Source of the DNA: Gracilimonas sp040882225
GTDB taxonomy: Bacteria > Bacteroidota > Rhodothermia > Balneolales > Balneolaceae
Reading direction: 5' to 3'
Length of the DNA stretch: 64,000 bases
Assembly (NCBI GenBank): GCA_040882225.1
Contig: JBBEBR010000022.1
Coordinates: forward strand, 505,561 to 569,560
In this document: positions 43,998 through 52,871 of the stretch, piece by piece
Layout of the letters: each line of letters starts with the position of its first letter
How positions within the stretch are numbered: the stretch's first letter is position 1
Position numbers and translations under genes: made by a program
The notes under the pieces: model-generated
What the model was told of the DNA's origin: nothing
What the model saw: only the letters and a program-made list of their open reading frames with translations
Databases searched by the model: none

Positions 43998-45242
43998 ATG
44001 AGCACTCGTAGAGTCGTTGTAACGGGTATCGGAGCTTTTACCCCAATTGGGAAAAGCGCGCCTGATTTCTGGAACGGATTAGTTTCAGGTAAAAGCGGTG
44101 TTCGCATGCTCGAACATTTCGATACTACCGATTTTCCAACTAAATTTGCTGCTCAAATTGAGGATTACGATCCCTCGAACCATTTTGATCGCAAAGAAGC
44201 CCGAAGATTAGATAAGGTTGCTCAATTTGGCCTTATTGCCTCAGAGGAAGCGATCAATGACAGTAAACTCGATCTTGATAAAATCAACAAAGATGAGGTT
44301 GCTGTTTTAGTGGGTACCGGAATCGGTGGAATGGAGACATTCTATAATCAATCCATTTCTTTTCACGAGCACGGGCCAAGAGGGGTTTCTCCTTTCTTTA
44401 TCCCGATGTTAATCCCGGATATCATCTCCGGACAGATTTCCATCAAATATGGATTTCGCGGCCCAAATTTTTGTGCGGTTTCAGCTTGCGCAACAGGTTC
44501 ACATAATATTGGCCTTGCATACGACGCCATCAAAAATGGACAAGCGGATATAGCTGTTGCCGGAGGAACAGAAGCACCTGTTACGAGGATTGGGATTTCC
44601 GGTTTTAACTCTATGAAGGCGATGTCTACCAGGAACGATTCTCCTGAAACAGCCTCCCGGCCTTTCGATAAAAACCGGGATGGATTTGTGTTAGGTGAAG
44701 GAGCCGGTATTTTTATTTTAGAGGAACTGGAATCTGCAATAAACCGAGGCGCACGTATTTATGGCGAAATTGGTGGGTATGGATTTTCCGCTGATGCGTA
44801 TCATATTACGGCACCCGATCCTGAAGGAAGCGGCGTAATGCTTGCCATGACAAAAGCCATGAAAGCAGCCGGTATAAAACCTACCGATGTAGATCATATC
44901 AACATGCATGGAACATCAACTCCTTTAGGCGATATCGCAGAAACCAATACTATCAAAAAAGTATTTGGGGACCATGCTTATAAAATTAACCTGAACTCCA
45001 CAAAATCGATGCATGGGCATACTTTGGGAGCTGCAGGTGCAATTGAGTCTATCGCGGCGTTACTATCTATCTATCATGGAACCATTCCGCCAACCATCAA
45101 CATCGAAGAACAAGATCCGGAATGCGACCTTAACTATACGGCCAATGAAGCTGTTGTTCGTGATGTCGAATACGCATTAAATAATGCCTTTGGTTTTGGC
45201 GGCCATAATTCCACTTTAGTATTCAAAAAATACAGAGAGTGA
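43998..45242 (+). CDS. fabF: 3-oxoacyl-ACP synthase II
   Basis: 414 residues. 'VVVTGIGAFTPIG', catalytic Cys in 'VSACATGSHNIGLA', the two His in 'NMHGTSTPLGD' and 'STKSMHGHTLGAAGAIE', and C-terminal 'NNAFGFGGHNSTLVF' identify KAS II. It elongates acyl-ACP. The frame overlaps the possible GTG start of rnc. Confidence 0.96.
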   Translation: MSTRRVVVTGIGAFTPIGKSAPDFWNGLVSGKSGVRMLEHFDTTDFPTKFAAQIEDYDPSNHFDRKEARRLDKVAQFGLIASEEAINDSKLDLDKINKDEVAVLVGTGIGGMETFYNQSISFHEHGPRGVSPFFIPMLIPDIISGQISIKYGFRGPNFCAVSACATGSHNIGLAYDAIKNGQADIAVAGGTEAPVTRIGISGFNSMKAMSTRNDSPETASRPFDKNRDGFVLGEGAGIFILEELESAINRGARIYGEIGGYGFSADAYHITAPDPEGSGVMLAMTKAMKAAGIKPTDVDHINMHGTSTPLGDIAETNTIKKVFGDHAYKINLNSTKSMHGHTLGAAGAIESIAALLSIYHGTIPPTINIEEQDPECDLNYTANEAVVRDVEYALNNAFGFGGHNSTLVFKKYRE

Positions 45243-45247
45243 TTTAT

Positions 45248-45988
45248 ATGCCGCAGTGGTTCAGATCATTTTTTGAAAAAAAAGCAGATCTTAATCCTGA
45301 ACTCAAAAGCAGAATAGAAAATCTTGAAGGGATCGTTGGTTTCAATATCAGCGATCCTTCTTTATTTCTGAAAGCGCTTCGCCATCGGTCTACTGTTTCA
45401 CAGGAACAATATCAAAGCTACGATTCTTACGAGCGCCTTGAATTTTTGGGTGATGCCGTTCTTGATTTAATAGCTGCCGAAATTCTGTTCAACGAATATC
45501 CCAAAAAAGACGAGGGATTTTTAACTAAGATTCGCGCAAAGCTTGTTAGGGGTGAAACTCTCTCCGAGTTATCGAAGAATCTTGGGTTAGAAGAGTTGAT
45601 GGAATTGGGAGAACGCTCCGCCAGTAGTAAAGTGTCGAAGAATATTTTAGCCGATGCCTTCGAATCATTGATAGCTGCCATTTACATTACCAAAGGATAT
45701 CTGCATGCTTACCAGTTTGTAGATGATGTGATAAAAAAGCACTTGGTTTTGGATGAATTGGTAAAGGTAATGGACAATTATAAAAGCGCCTTATTAGAAT
45801 ACACCCAGGCAAAAAAATTACCACTTCCCAATTATATCTCAGTCACTGAATCCGGGCCGGGACATAATCGAACTTTTGAGGTGAAAGTAATGGTGGGGGA
45901 AAACGAATTGGGAAGAGGCAAAGGTAAAAGTAAAAAGAAAGCCGAACAGGAAGCGGCTAAAAAAGCTATCGAAGACTTAGATCTTTAA
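45248..45988 (+). CDS. rnc: Ribonuclease III
   Basis: 246 residues from the ATG at 45248, preceded by GAGAGTGA as a ribosome site; a GTG at 45239 overlapping fabF is the alternative. RNase III domain with 'ERLEFLGDAVLDLIAAEILF' (signature) and 'ILADAFESLIAAIYI', then a dsRNA-binding domain ending 'GKSKKKAEQEAAKKAIEDL'. It processes rRNA and other double-stranded RNA. The fabF-rnc order is common. Confidence 0.95.
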   Translation: MPQWFRSFFEKKADLNPELKSRIENLEGIVGFNISDPSLFLKALRHRSTVSQEQYQSYDSYERLEFLGDAVLDLIAAEILFNEYPKKDEGFLTKIRAKLVRGETLSELSKNLGLEELMELGERSASSKVSKNILADAFESLIAAIYITKGYLHAYQFVDDVIKKHLVLDELVKVMDNYKSALLEYTQAKKLPLPNYISVTESGPGHNRTFEVKVMVGENELGRGKGKSKKKAEQEAAKKAIEDLDL

Positions 45989-46113
45989 GTGTTACTGCCA
46001 AAATTTGCGCCAAATTATTTATTCAAATTGGCATTCCTCTACTTGTTTTTTTACCGATTAAGCCCGATTCTTCGCCCTCATTAAAAGGCTTATCTTTCAA
46101 GCAAATCAACAAA

Positions 46114-47496
46114 ATGTTAGTCCAACTCATAAAACCGGAATTCGAGGAGCTTATTGAAGCCAAGGATTGGGTTGGCTTGAAGGAAGTGCTGAATAATGTT
46201 CCTCCTGTAGATATTTCTGAGTTACTCATGGAGCTGCCAGGGGAGATTGCCGTGGTTGTTTTTCGGTTGCTCAAAAAACCGGTTGCCGCTGATGTTTTTG
46301 CTGACCTTCCTTCAGGAAAAGGAGTGGAACTGCTCGAGTTGTTCAATAAGCAGCAGCTGAGTGATGTGATGACTAACCTGGAGCCTGATGAACAAGTAGC
46401 ACTTCTCGAAGAATTACCAGGCCATCTTACCCAGCGGGTAATGAGTTCCATAAATCTGGAAGATCAAAAGCAGATTAAAAAACTGCTTGGCTATCCGGAA
46501 GAAAGTGTAGGCCGGTTGATGACGCCAAGGTACGTTCGCGTGAAGTCGGACTGGACCATTGAGCGAAGCATGAAACATATACGCAAATATGGCGAGATTG
46601 CGGAGACGCTCAACGTAATCTATGTGGTAGACGACAAAGAATATTTGATTGACGACCTTCGAATTACTCGTCTCATTTTAGCTGAAATGGAAGATAAAAT
46701 CAGTTCGCTGATGGATCATTCTTTTGAGGCCTTATCCGTTTATGACGATCAGGAGGAAGCGGTAAAAATGTTCGCCAAATATGACAGAGTTGCTCTTCCC
46801 GTGGTAGATTCGGATGGGGTGTTGGTGGGAATTGTTACCGTTGATGATATCATTGATGTAGCGGAAGAGGAGACAACCGAAGATATGCAGAAAATGGCCG
46901 GTATGGACGCTCTTGATGACTACTATTCACAGACTTCCATATTTGGAATGGTGAAAAAAAGAGTTCGGTGGCTTATTGTGCTGTTCATTGGGCAAATGCT
47001 CACCGTTACCGCAATGAGCGCTTATGAATCTGTCATAGCCGGAGCGGTACTTCTTTCAGTATTTATCCCAATGATTATTTCAAGTGGGGGAAATTCAGGC
47101 TCTCAGGCGGCTACACTTATTATTCGAGCACTTGCAACCGATGATTTGAAATCTTCAGACTGGAAAGGAGTTCTTCGGAGAGAATTATATTCAGGTATTA
47201 TGCTTGGCTTACTTATTGGTACTCTTGGGGTTGGGATGACCATTTTTTGGGGAACGCTACAAGGGCAAATCATTGATACAGCTTTGGTTTTAACAGGGTG
47301 CACTATCGGCTTAAGCTTGTTGGGTGTTATTTTGTTTGGAAATTTAAGTGGTTCCATGTTGCCCTTTATTATGACAAAATTAAAATTAGATCCCGCCGTA
47401 ACATCGGCTCCTTTTGTGGCAACTTTGGTAGATGTTACCGGTATAATCATTTACTTTACCCTCGCAACAATTTTGCTGCAAGGAATTTTACTTTAA
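46114..47496 (+). CDS. mgtE: Magnesium transporter
   Basis: 460 residues with the full MgtE plan: an N-terminal alpha-helical domain (~1-130), paired CBS domains (~135-255, 'GRLMTPRYVRVKSDWTI' and 'VALPVVDSDGVLVGIVTVDD'), a plug helix, and five membrane helices (~285-455) including 'IPMIISSGGNSGSQAATLI' and 'PAVTSAPFVATLVDVTG', the ion-path motif. It takes up Mg2+ through the inner membrane, gated by cytoplasmic Mg2+. It stands alone after a 125-bp gap and 18 bp before thyA. Confidence 0.94.
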   Translation: MLVQLIKPEFEELIEAKDWVGLKEVLNNVPPVDISELLMELPGEIAVVVFRLLKKPVAADVFADLPSGKGVELLELFNKQQLSDVMTNLEPDEQVALLEELPGHLTQRVMSSINLEDQKQIKKLLGYPEESVGRLMTPRYVRVKSDWTIERSMKHIRKYGEIAETLNVIYVVDDKEYLIDDLRITRLILAEMEDKISSLMDHSFEALSVYDDQEEAVKMFAKYDRVALPVVDSDGVLVGIVTVDDIIDVAEEETTEDMQKMAGMDALDDYYSQTSIFGMVKKRVRWLIVLFIGQMLTVTAMSAYESVIAGAVLLSVFIPMIISSGGNSGSQAATLIIRALATDDLKSSDWKGVLRRELYSGIMLGLLIGTLGVGMTIFWGTLQGQIIDTALVLTGCTIGLSLLGVILFGNLSGSMLPFIMTKLKLDPAVTSAPFVATLVDVTGIIIYFTLATILLQGILL

Positions 47497-47514
47497 CAAT
47501 AAACTGCCCTTTAG

Positions 47515-48363
47515 ATGAAAGCCTATCACGATCTTGTTAAAAGCGTGTTACAAAACGGAGTCCGAAAAGAAAATCGAACCGGCACTGATACCATATCAAA
47601 TTTCGCGGAGCATTATAAAGTTGATCTTTCAGAAGGATTTCCATTACTCACCACCAAGAAGGTATATTTTCGATCGGTGATTCTGGAGATGCTCTGGTAT
47701 TTACGGGGTGAAGATCACATTCGATGGCTCCGGGATGAAAATGATTGCCATATCTGGGATGCCTGGGCTGCTGAAAGTGGACATGTTGGCCCCATTTACC
47801 CGGTTTTATGGAGGCGTTTTCCTTACTTCGAAAAAGAAAATGTTCGGTTTGAAGGCAATGGCTCTGCTATTGATAAAGATCATTGGGTACAAAAAGAATT
47901 TGATCAGGTTCAACGAGCCATTGATATGCTCAAAACAAATCCCAATAGCCGCAGAATTGTAGTAAGTGCCTGGCATCCGGGATTACTGGATGAAATGGCG
48001 CTTCCTCCTTGTCACCTGATGTATATTTTTAATGTCTCCGATGGGAAGTTAAATTGCCACCTCACCCAACGTTCAGGAGATATCGCGCTGGGAATTCCTT
48101 TCAATCTTGCTTGCTATGCCGCGCTCACCATGGCAATTGCCCAGGAAGTGGGGCTGGAGCCAGGAATATTCGCTCACACCATTGTAGACGCACATATCTA
48201 TGTAAATCATGTTGAGGGGCTGAAAGAACAGCTCACCAGAAAACCTAAAAAACTTCCAACTCTAAGTATTTCCAAAAAACCCGTTGACGAGCTAACATTC
48301 GATGATTTCCAGCTTCAAGATTACAATCCTGATCCGGTTATTAAATTCGAGGTTGCGGTATGA
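47515..48363 (+). CDS. thyA: Thymidylate synthase
   Basis: 282 residues. 'NRTGTDTISNF', 'FPLLTTKKVYFRSVILEMLW', the nucleophile in 'LPPCHLMYIF', 'LTQRSGDIALGIPFNLACYA' and 'VDAHIYVNHVEGLKEQL' are canonical. The loop after the conserved Tyr reads 'GPIYPVLWRRFP' instead of the usual 'GPVYGKQWR'; Tyr, Trp and Arg are kept. It methylates dUMP using methylene-THF. Its stop overlaps the folA start (ATGA), pairing dTMP synthesis with folate recycling. Confidence 0.96.
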   Translation: MKAYHDLVKSVLQNGVRKENRTGTDTISNFAEHYKVDLSEGFPLLTTKKVYFRSVILEMLWYLRGEDHIRWLRDENDCHIWDAWAAESGHVGPIYPVLWRRFPYFEKENVRFEGNGSAIDKDHWVQKEFDQVQRAIDMLKTNPNSRRIVVSAWHPGLLDEMALPPCHLMYIFNVSDGKLNCHLTQRSGDIALGIPFNLACYAALTMAIAQEVGLEPGIFAHTIVDAHIYVNHVEGLKEQLTRKPKKLPTLSISKKPVDELTFDDFQLQDYNPDPVIKFEVAV

Positions 48364-48833
48364 CTATCATTTTGGTTGCGGCGCATGATCCGCATCTTGT
48401 AATAGGGAAAGACGGCGGTTTACCCTGGCGATATCCCGAAGACCTGAAGCATTTCAAGGAAACCACAATTGGTGGGACTGTTATAATGGGGCGGGGAGTT
48501 TTCGAGGAATTGAATGAAATTCCTTTACCAGAAAGAAGAAACATCGTCCTTTCCACAACCAGAGATTATCAAAATGTGGATACTTTTGATTCCTTAGACA
48601 AAGCCTTAGCCTCCGTTAAGAAAGATGAAGTATACGTGATTGGTGGAAGTGTACTTTATAGAGAAGCGCTGGATATTGCCGATAAGCTAATCATCACCGA
48701 AATAAAAAAGGAGTACGAGGGAGATACTTATTTTCCTGAATATAGAGATAAAATTGGCCAAGAATGGAAGGAAGTCTCAAAAGAGGATGCCGGTGAACTT
48801 TCTTTCGTAGAGTACGACCGAATTGATCACTGA
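48360..48833 (+). CDS. folA: Dihydrofolate reductase
   Basis: 157 residues: 'IILVAAHDPHLVIGKDGGLPWRYPEDLKHF' split here as start to residue ~30, 'GTVIMGRGVFEEL', 'NIVLSTTRDY', 'VYVIGGSVLYREAL' and the active-site acidic residue (Asp in PEDLKHF). It regenerates THF after ThyA. Convergent with the HD gene; an inverted repeat (CCTGAA ... TTCAGG, 48859-48894, with an inner TTGAG/CTCAA) between or at the two gene ends may help end transcription. Confidence 0.95.
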   Translation: MTIILVAAHDPHLVIGKDGGLPWRYPEDLKHFKETTIGGTVIMGRGVFEELNEIPLPERRNIVLSTTRDYQNVDTFDSLDKALASVKKDEVYVIGGSVLYREALDIADKLIITEIKKEYEGDTYFPEYRDKIGQEWKEVSKEDAGELSFVEYDRIDH

Positions 48834-48872
48834 TATCCCTTGCCACTTTTCCTTTGTACCTGAACCTTGAGT

Positions 48873-50126
48873 CTAAATCTCAATTTCCTTCAGGTGCACA
48901 CAATAGAACTTCACAACCGGTTCAGTTAAGGCAATTATATTTTTTGTTTCTGCCGCCTTCGAAAATTCTACAGCTTTTTCATCATCTAAAATCCAGATAC
49001 TTTCGTTTTTATATTTGTATGCCTCGGAATAACTCTGCTCAAAACTGAGGTAATGATTCAAAACCTCATCATCGTTTGGCAGGCCAAGTTTCTTCAGCGC
49101 TTTTTTTGTTTTCTGGATGATTTCATTCTGAAGCGATTGAGAGGGTTTTCGATCAAAAAAAGTAGTCCTGAAAAGATTTCGATTCAGAAAACGGTTGCAA
49201 AGGTCAGAGAGAATCTTATCGCCATTTTTCGCCCAGATTTTGATGCTTAGATAAACGTCATGGTCATCCATTTCTGTATAACGATTGATCATTTCTTTGG
49301 GAATCATCTTTTTTGCGGAAGGCTGATGAACCAGGAAATATTCCAATGCAGATGATGCAAAATTTAGGTTCTGTTTATTGTTATCAACAAGCGTTCTTAC
49401 TCGTTTGAAAATACTCCGTAGCAACGTATCAGCACTAAGAACCGTTTTGTGTAAATACACCTGCATATACATCAGTCGGCGGGCAATGATGTAATTTTCC
49501 ACCGCATAAATTCCTTTCTTTTCGATTACAATATTGCCGTTAAAAACCCGCATGGTTTTAAGAATTCGGTTTATGCCAACGGTGCCCTCCGAAACGCCGG
49601 TAAAAAAACTATCGCGCCGTAAATAATCGAGCCGATCTAAATCCAGTTGCGAAGAAATTAGTTGATGCAGAAATTTCTTTTTGTATTGATTGGTGAAAAT
49701 GGAAATAGCGGTATCTAATTTTCCACCAAATTCTTTATTCAGCTCTTTCATAATAGCCAAACTCATCATCTCGTGATCAAAATCTTTTACCAGCGAATGC
49801 TCTAACGTGTGGGAGAGAGGTCCGTGGCCGGCATCATGCAGTAAAATGGCGATCAATGTGCCTTCGTATTCTTTTTGGCTGATGGTTGTATCCTTTTCCC
49901 GAAGATTATTCAGTACTCGCTGGCCTAACTCGAGCGCACCCAGAGCATGTGAAAACCGGGAATGTTCTGCCGCAGGAAACACCAGATATCCTAAACCAAG
50001 CTGACGGATTCGACGCAACCGCTGTATGTAGGGGTGATCAATGAGCTTCAGGATTATTCCTTTAGGAACGGTGATGAAGCCGTGAATAGGATCATTAAAA
50101 ATTTTGTAGCGGGTACTTTTGTCCAT
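48873..50126 (-). CDS. HD-domain phosphohydrolase (dNTPase/SAMHD1-like)
   Basis: 417 residues. The HD metal site is clear: 'SRFSHALGALELG' (first His), 'LIAILLHDAGHGPLSHTLEH' (HD pair) and 'SQLDLDRLDYLRRDSF' (later Asp). This arrangement is shared by dNTP triphosphohydrolases and related proteins often annotated as metal-dependent phosphohydrolases. Likely acts on nucleotides in the cytoplasm; substrate not known. Next to thyA-folA, a context of nucleotide metabolism. Confidence 0.88.
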   Translation of the reverse strand: MDKSTRYKIFNDPIHGFITVPKGIILKLIDHPYIQRLRRIRQLGLGYLVFPAAEHSRFSHALGALELGQRVLNNLREKDTTISQKEYEGTLIAILLHDAGHGPLSHTLEHSLVKDFDHEMMSLAIMKELNKEFGGKLDTAISIFTNQYKKKFLHQLISSQLDLDRLDYLRRDSFFTGVSEGTVGINRILKTMRVFNGNIVIEKKGIYAVENYIIARRLMYMQVYLHKTVLSADTLLRSIFKRVRTLVDNNKQNLNFASSALEYFLVHQPSAKKMIPKEMINRYTEMDDHDVYLSIKIWAKNGDKILSDLCNRFLNRNLFRTTFFDRKPSQSLQNEIIQKTKKALKKLGLPNDDEVLNHYLSFEQSYSEAYKYKNESIWILDDEKAVEFSKAAETKNIIALTEPVVKFYCVHLKEIEI

Positions 50127-50130
50127 TTCT

Positions 50131-50193
50131 TGGATTAAAAATTAAAAATGTAAGATTCAAGATTATGTTAGCTCAATCTTGAACTTTGAATTT
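50131..50193. repeat. AT-rich dispersed repeat, copy 2
   Basis: Second copy of the element at 31464-31547 (27/33 in the left arm, 17/19 in the right arm), here with a shorter 9-bp spacer. It lies between the HD gene start and the thioesterase stop. Confidence 0.6.
50156..50183 (-). terminator. Hairpin after the thioesterase gene, probable terminator
   Basis: TTCAAGATT (50156-50164) pairs perfectly with AATCTTGAA (50175-50183), 10-nt loop. On the minus strand it is followed by a T-rich stretch. It overlaps the thioesterase stop codon (50173-50175) and is part of the dispersed repeat, so the repeat may serve as a terminator. Confidence 0.5.
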
Positions 50194-50625
50194 CATCCGA
50201 TGCAGATTTTCTATCTCAGGCAGTCGGGTTGGCTTTTGCTTTTTGATATCAAACCAAACACCAACCGAATCCCCAATTCCTAAAAGCTTTTTCGATTTTT
50301 TGTCGTATAAAGCTTGAACTGCCTGAATACTTGAGTTTCCAACATCACCAATACCCGTGCCCACCAAAACCGTTGATGGAAACTTGATTTGATTCAAGTA
50401 CTCGATAGTTATTTTCACCAGAACGAATGTTTTCCCTTCGGCAAACTGTGACTGCATTTTCCCGGTTTCACCCAAAAACTGAATTCGGGCTTCTTCAAAA
50501 TAAGTATTAAAAAGGGCATTATTAACATGATTCAGTGGATCAAGATCACGAAAACGAACGGGTATCTCCATCCAATGATAAAAAGTATCGGGATTGTAGT
50601 CGGGTCGAAACATGTGGTGTATCAT
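50173..50625 (-). CDS. Acyl-CoA thioesterase (hotdog fold, 4HBT type)
   Basis: 150 residues, one hotdog domain. 'IPVRFRDLDPLNHVNNALFNTYFEEARIQF' (the Asp and the helix with Asn-His) is the 4-hydroxybenzoyl-CoA thioesterase signature, found here at residues ~22-51. 'LVKITIEYLNQIKFPSTVLV' is the following strand pair. It should hydrolyse an acyl-CoA in the cytoplasm; substrate unknown. The start could also be the Met at residue 4 or a later one. Confidence 0.88.
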   Translation of the reverse strand: MIHHMFRPDYNPDTFYHWMEIPVRFRDLDPLNHVNNALFNTYFEEARIQFLGETGKMQSQFAEGKTFVLVKITIEYLNQIKFPSTVLVGTGIGDVGNSSIQAVQALYDKKSKKLLGIGDSVGVWFDIKKQKPTRLPEIENLHRMKFKVQD

Positions 50626-50822
50626 TTAATTATTAGCTGCTAATATCTATAAAATTTAGCCTTAGTGCATAATGCTAAAGCAGTTGCTCTGTGAAAGATA
50701 AATATCGCCTGGGAGTGCGGATATACTAAGAGGTAGGTCTTAAAAAAATCTTGAGGGATTTTTAAAGCCGGTTTATGAATTTCATATATTCCCGCTGAGC
50801 AAATTCAAATCAAAAAACCAAC

Positions 50823-51908
50823 ATGGCTAAGAATACTGAACGCGATTTTTTAGAGGAATTACTAATCACCCCAAGCCCAACGGGATATGAAAAAGAGGGG
50901 GTGAAAGTCTGGAAAAAGTATGTTGAAGGTTTTGCGGACGAGGTGGTTACTGATGCTTACGGTTCTTGTGCCGCCAAAATTAATATGAGCGGAGATGTAG
51001 CAACGGTAATGCTTGAAGCGCATTGCGATGAAATTGGAATGGTGGTTCAGCATATTGCCGACAATGGGTTTATTTACATAAATAAATTAGGAGGAAGTGA
51101 TTCCACCATTGCCAGGGCAAAAAAGGTATTCATTCACAATAAAAATGGTAGAGTGGTTGGAGTTACCGGAAATACCGCGATTCATCTTCAGGAAACAAAG
51201 AATGGTGGTGGCAAACAGCCGGCCTGGAAAGAGATTTATGTGGATGTTGGAGTTTCATCCAAAGAAGAAGCACTGGATTTGGTGCAGGTTGGCGACCCTA
51301 TCACTTACGCTTCAGATGTGGAGTATTTGAATGAAGATATTCTTACCGCTCGGGCGCTGGATAATCGAATTGGGGGATATGTGATTGCCGAAGCTCTGCG
51401 AAGAATCAGCAAGAAGAAGAAAGATCTGAAAGTGAATGTAATTGCCTTGAACTCTATTCAGGAAGAGGTTGGAGGGTTCGGAGCCCGAATGATGAGCTAT
51501 CGTTTTATGCCCGATGTTGCTTTGGTTACTGATGTTACCCACGCAACCGACACACCGGGAATTGATCAAAAAGAACACGGAACCGTGGAATTGGGAAAAG
51601 GCCCTTCTGTGCAGCATGGGGGAGCGAATCACCCAAAAGTGGTGAGTTTTCTGGAAGATATATGCAAGAAGAAAAAAATTGAGATTCAACATGAAGCAAC
51701 CAGCGTTCGTACTGGAACCGACACTGACAGCATTTTCTTCCAACAAACGGGAATTCCAAGTGCTCTAATTTCTTTGCCTTTACGATACATGCATTCTCCG
51801 GTAGAAATGTGCTCTATGAAGGATGTAGAAGCACTAATTGATGTCATGGTTGAAGCCGTTTTTGCCATGAAACCAGATCAGACATTTTCGGTTTTTGAGG
51901 ACCACTGA
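50823..51908 (+). CDS. M42-family metallopeptidase (glutamyl aminopeptidase-like)
   Basis: 361 residues. Two-metal aminopeptidase residues: His in 'LEAHCDEIGMVV', Asp in 'TARALDNRIGGYV', the Glu pair in 'IQEEVGGFGARM', Asp in 'ALVTDVTHATDTPG' and a final His in 'RYMHSPVEM'. 'SPTGYE' near the start is typical of the M42 family. It trims N-terminal residues from peptides in the cytoplasm, probably as a large dodecamer, as family members do. Single gene with a 197-bp upstream gap. Confidence 0.92.
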   Translation: MAKNTERDFLEELLITPSPTGYEKEGVKVWKKYVEGFADEVVTDAYGSCAAKINMSGDVATVMLEAHCDEIGMVVQHIADNGFIYINKLGGSDSTIARAKKVFIHNKNGRVVGVTGNTAIHLQETKNGGGKQPAWKEIYVDVGVSSKEEALDLVQVGDPITYASDVEYLNEDILTARALDNRIGGYVIAEALRRISKKKKDLKVNVIALNSIQEEVGGFGARMMSYRFMPDVALVTDVTHATDTPGIDQKEHGTVELGKGPSVQHGGANHPKVVSFLEDICKKKKIEIQHEATSVRTGTDTDSIFFQQTGIPSALISLPLRYMHSPVEMCSMKDVEALIDVMVEAVFAMKPDQTFSVFEDH

Positions 51909-51941
51909 TTTCACTGATGTGCTGATTTTATTGAATAAGAT

Positions 51942-52871
51942 CTAATCCACGGCTTTTTGAATTCGATTGATTAGAGCAGTATACAGAGAAGGATATTTTT
52001 CTTGATATGCTTCAATTTGCTCTATAAAAACTGAAGCATATCCTTCAATATCAGCTTGACGGAAGCGGTCATATAATTCTCTGGATAGAAGCTCCAGATT
52101 TCCTGAGTATTGTATCACATTTTTGGAGGCTGAGAATTTTTCATCCTGCACCAGATGCAAAATATTATCTTCTATAACCGATATGGAACCATGCTGAATC
52201 CCGGCTTTAGGCTTGTAGTGCGAATATTTCTGTCCGGGACTTTTTGGGGTATTAATATTTTCTCCATCTGATATGCTTATTTCTTTCCCTAAAACGGATT
52301 CAATTTCAGTCTTACCAATTTTACCGGGACGAAGAATTGAAGGCACTTCAGAAGTCAAATCAATGACTGTTGATTCAATTCCAATTTTGGCCGCCCCGCC
52401 ATCTATTACCGGAAAATCATCCCCAAAATCTGCAAGCACATGCTCGGCTTTTGTAGGACTTGGCCGCCCCGATTTGTTGGCACTTGGTGCAACCAGGGCA
52501 CCAGTTTCAGAAATCAAGTTAAGAGCAATGGGATGATTTGGCATCCGAAGCGCTACGGTATTCAGTCCGGCAGAAATTAGATCCAAAACTTTCGCCTTTT
52601 TATTGAGCACTATAGTCAGTGGTCCCGGCCAAAAAGCATTCATTAATTTTATTGCGGATTCAGGGATTTCGGAGGCGAATTCTGAAACCTGTCCAACTGA
52701 AGAAATATGGACAATCAGGGGATTATCAGAAGGACGGCCTTTTTGTTCGAACACCTTTTTTATTGCGGAAGGATTCCAGGCATCAGCGCCTAAACCATAG
52801 ACGGTTTCTGTAGGGAAGGCTACTATTTCGCCAGCATTAATCAGGCTGATGTAAAAGCTGATATCAGGCAT
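51942..52871 (-). CDS. L-threonylcarbamoyladenylate synthase (Sua5 type)
   Basis: 309 residues: YrdC domain (~1-190) with 'GEIVAFPTETVYGLGADAWN', 'KGRPSDNPLIVHI', 'GPLTIVLNKK', 'VALRMPNHPIALNLI', 'LVAPSANKSGRPSPT', plus the Sua5 linker 'KSPGQKYSHYKPKAG' and a C-terminal domain. It makes the TC-AMP intermediate for t6A37 in tRNA. Its start overlaps the 3' end of mfd by 8 bp, implying coupled translation. Confidence 0.94.
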   Translation of the reverse strand: MPDISFYISLINAGEIVAFPTETVYGLGADAWNPSAIKKVFEQKGRPSDNPLIVHISSVGQVSEFASEIPESAIKLMNAFWPGPLTIVLNKKAKVLDLISAGLNTVALRMPNHPIALNLISETGALVAPSANKSGRPSPTKAEHVLADFGDDFPVIDGGAAKIGIESTVIDLTSEVPSILRPGKIGKTEIESVLGKEISISDGENINTPKSPGQKYSHYKPKAGIQHGSISVIEDNILHLVQDEKFSASKNVIQYSGNLELLSRELYDRFRQADIEGYASVFIEQIEAYQEKYPSLYTALINRIQKAVD

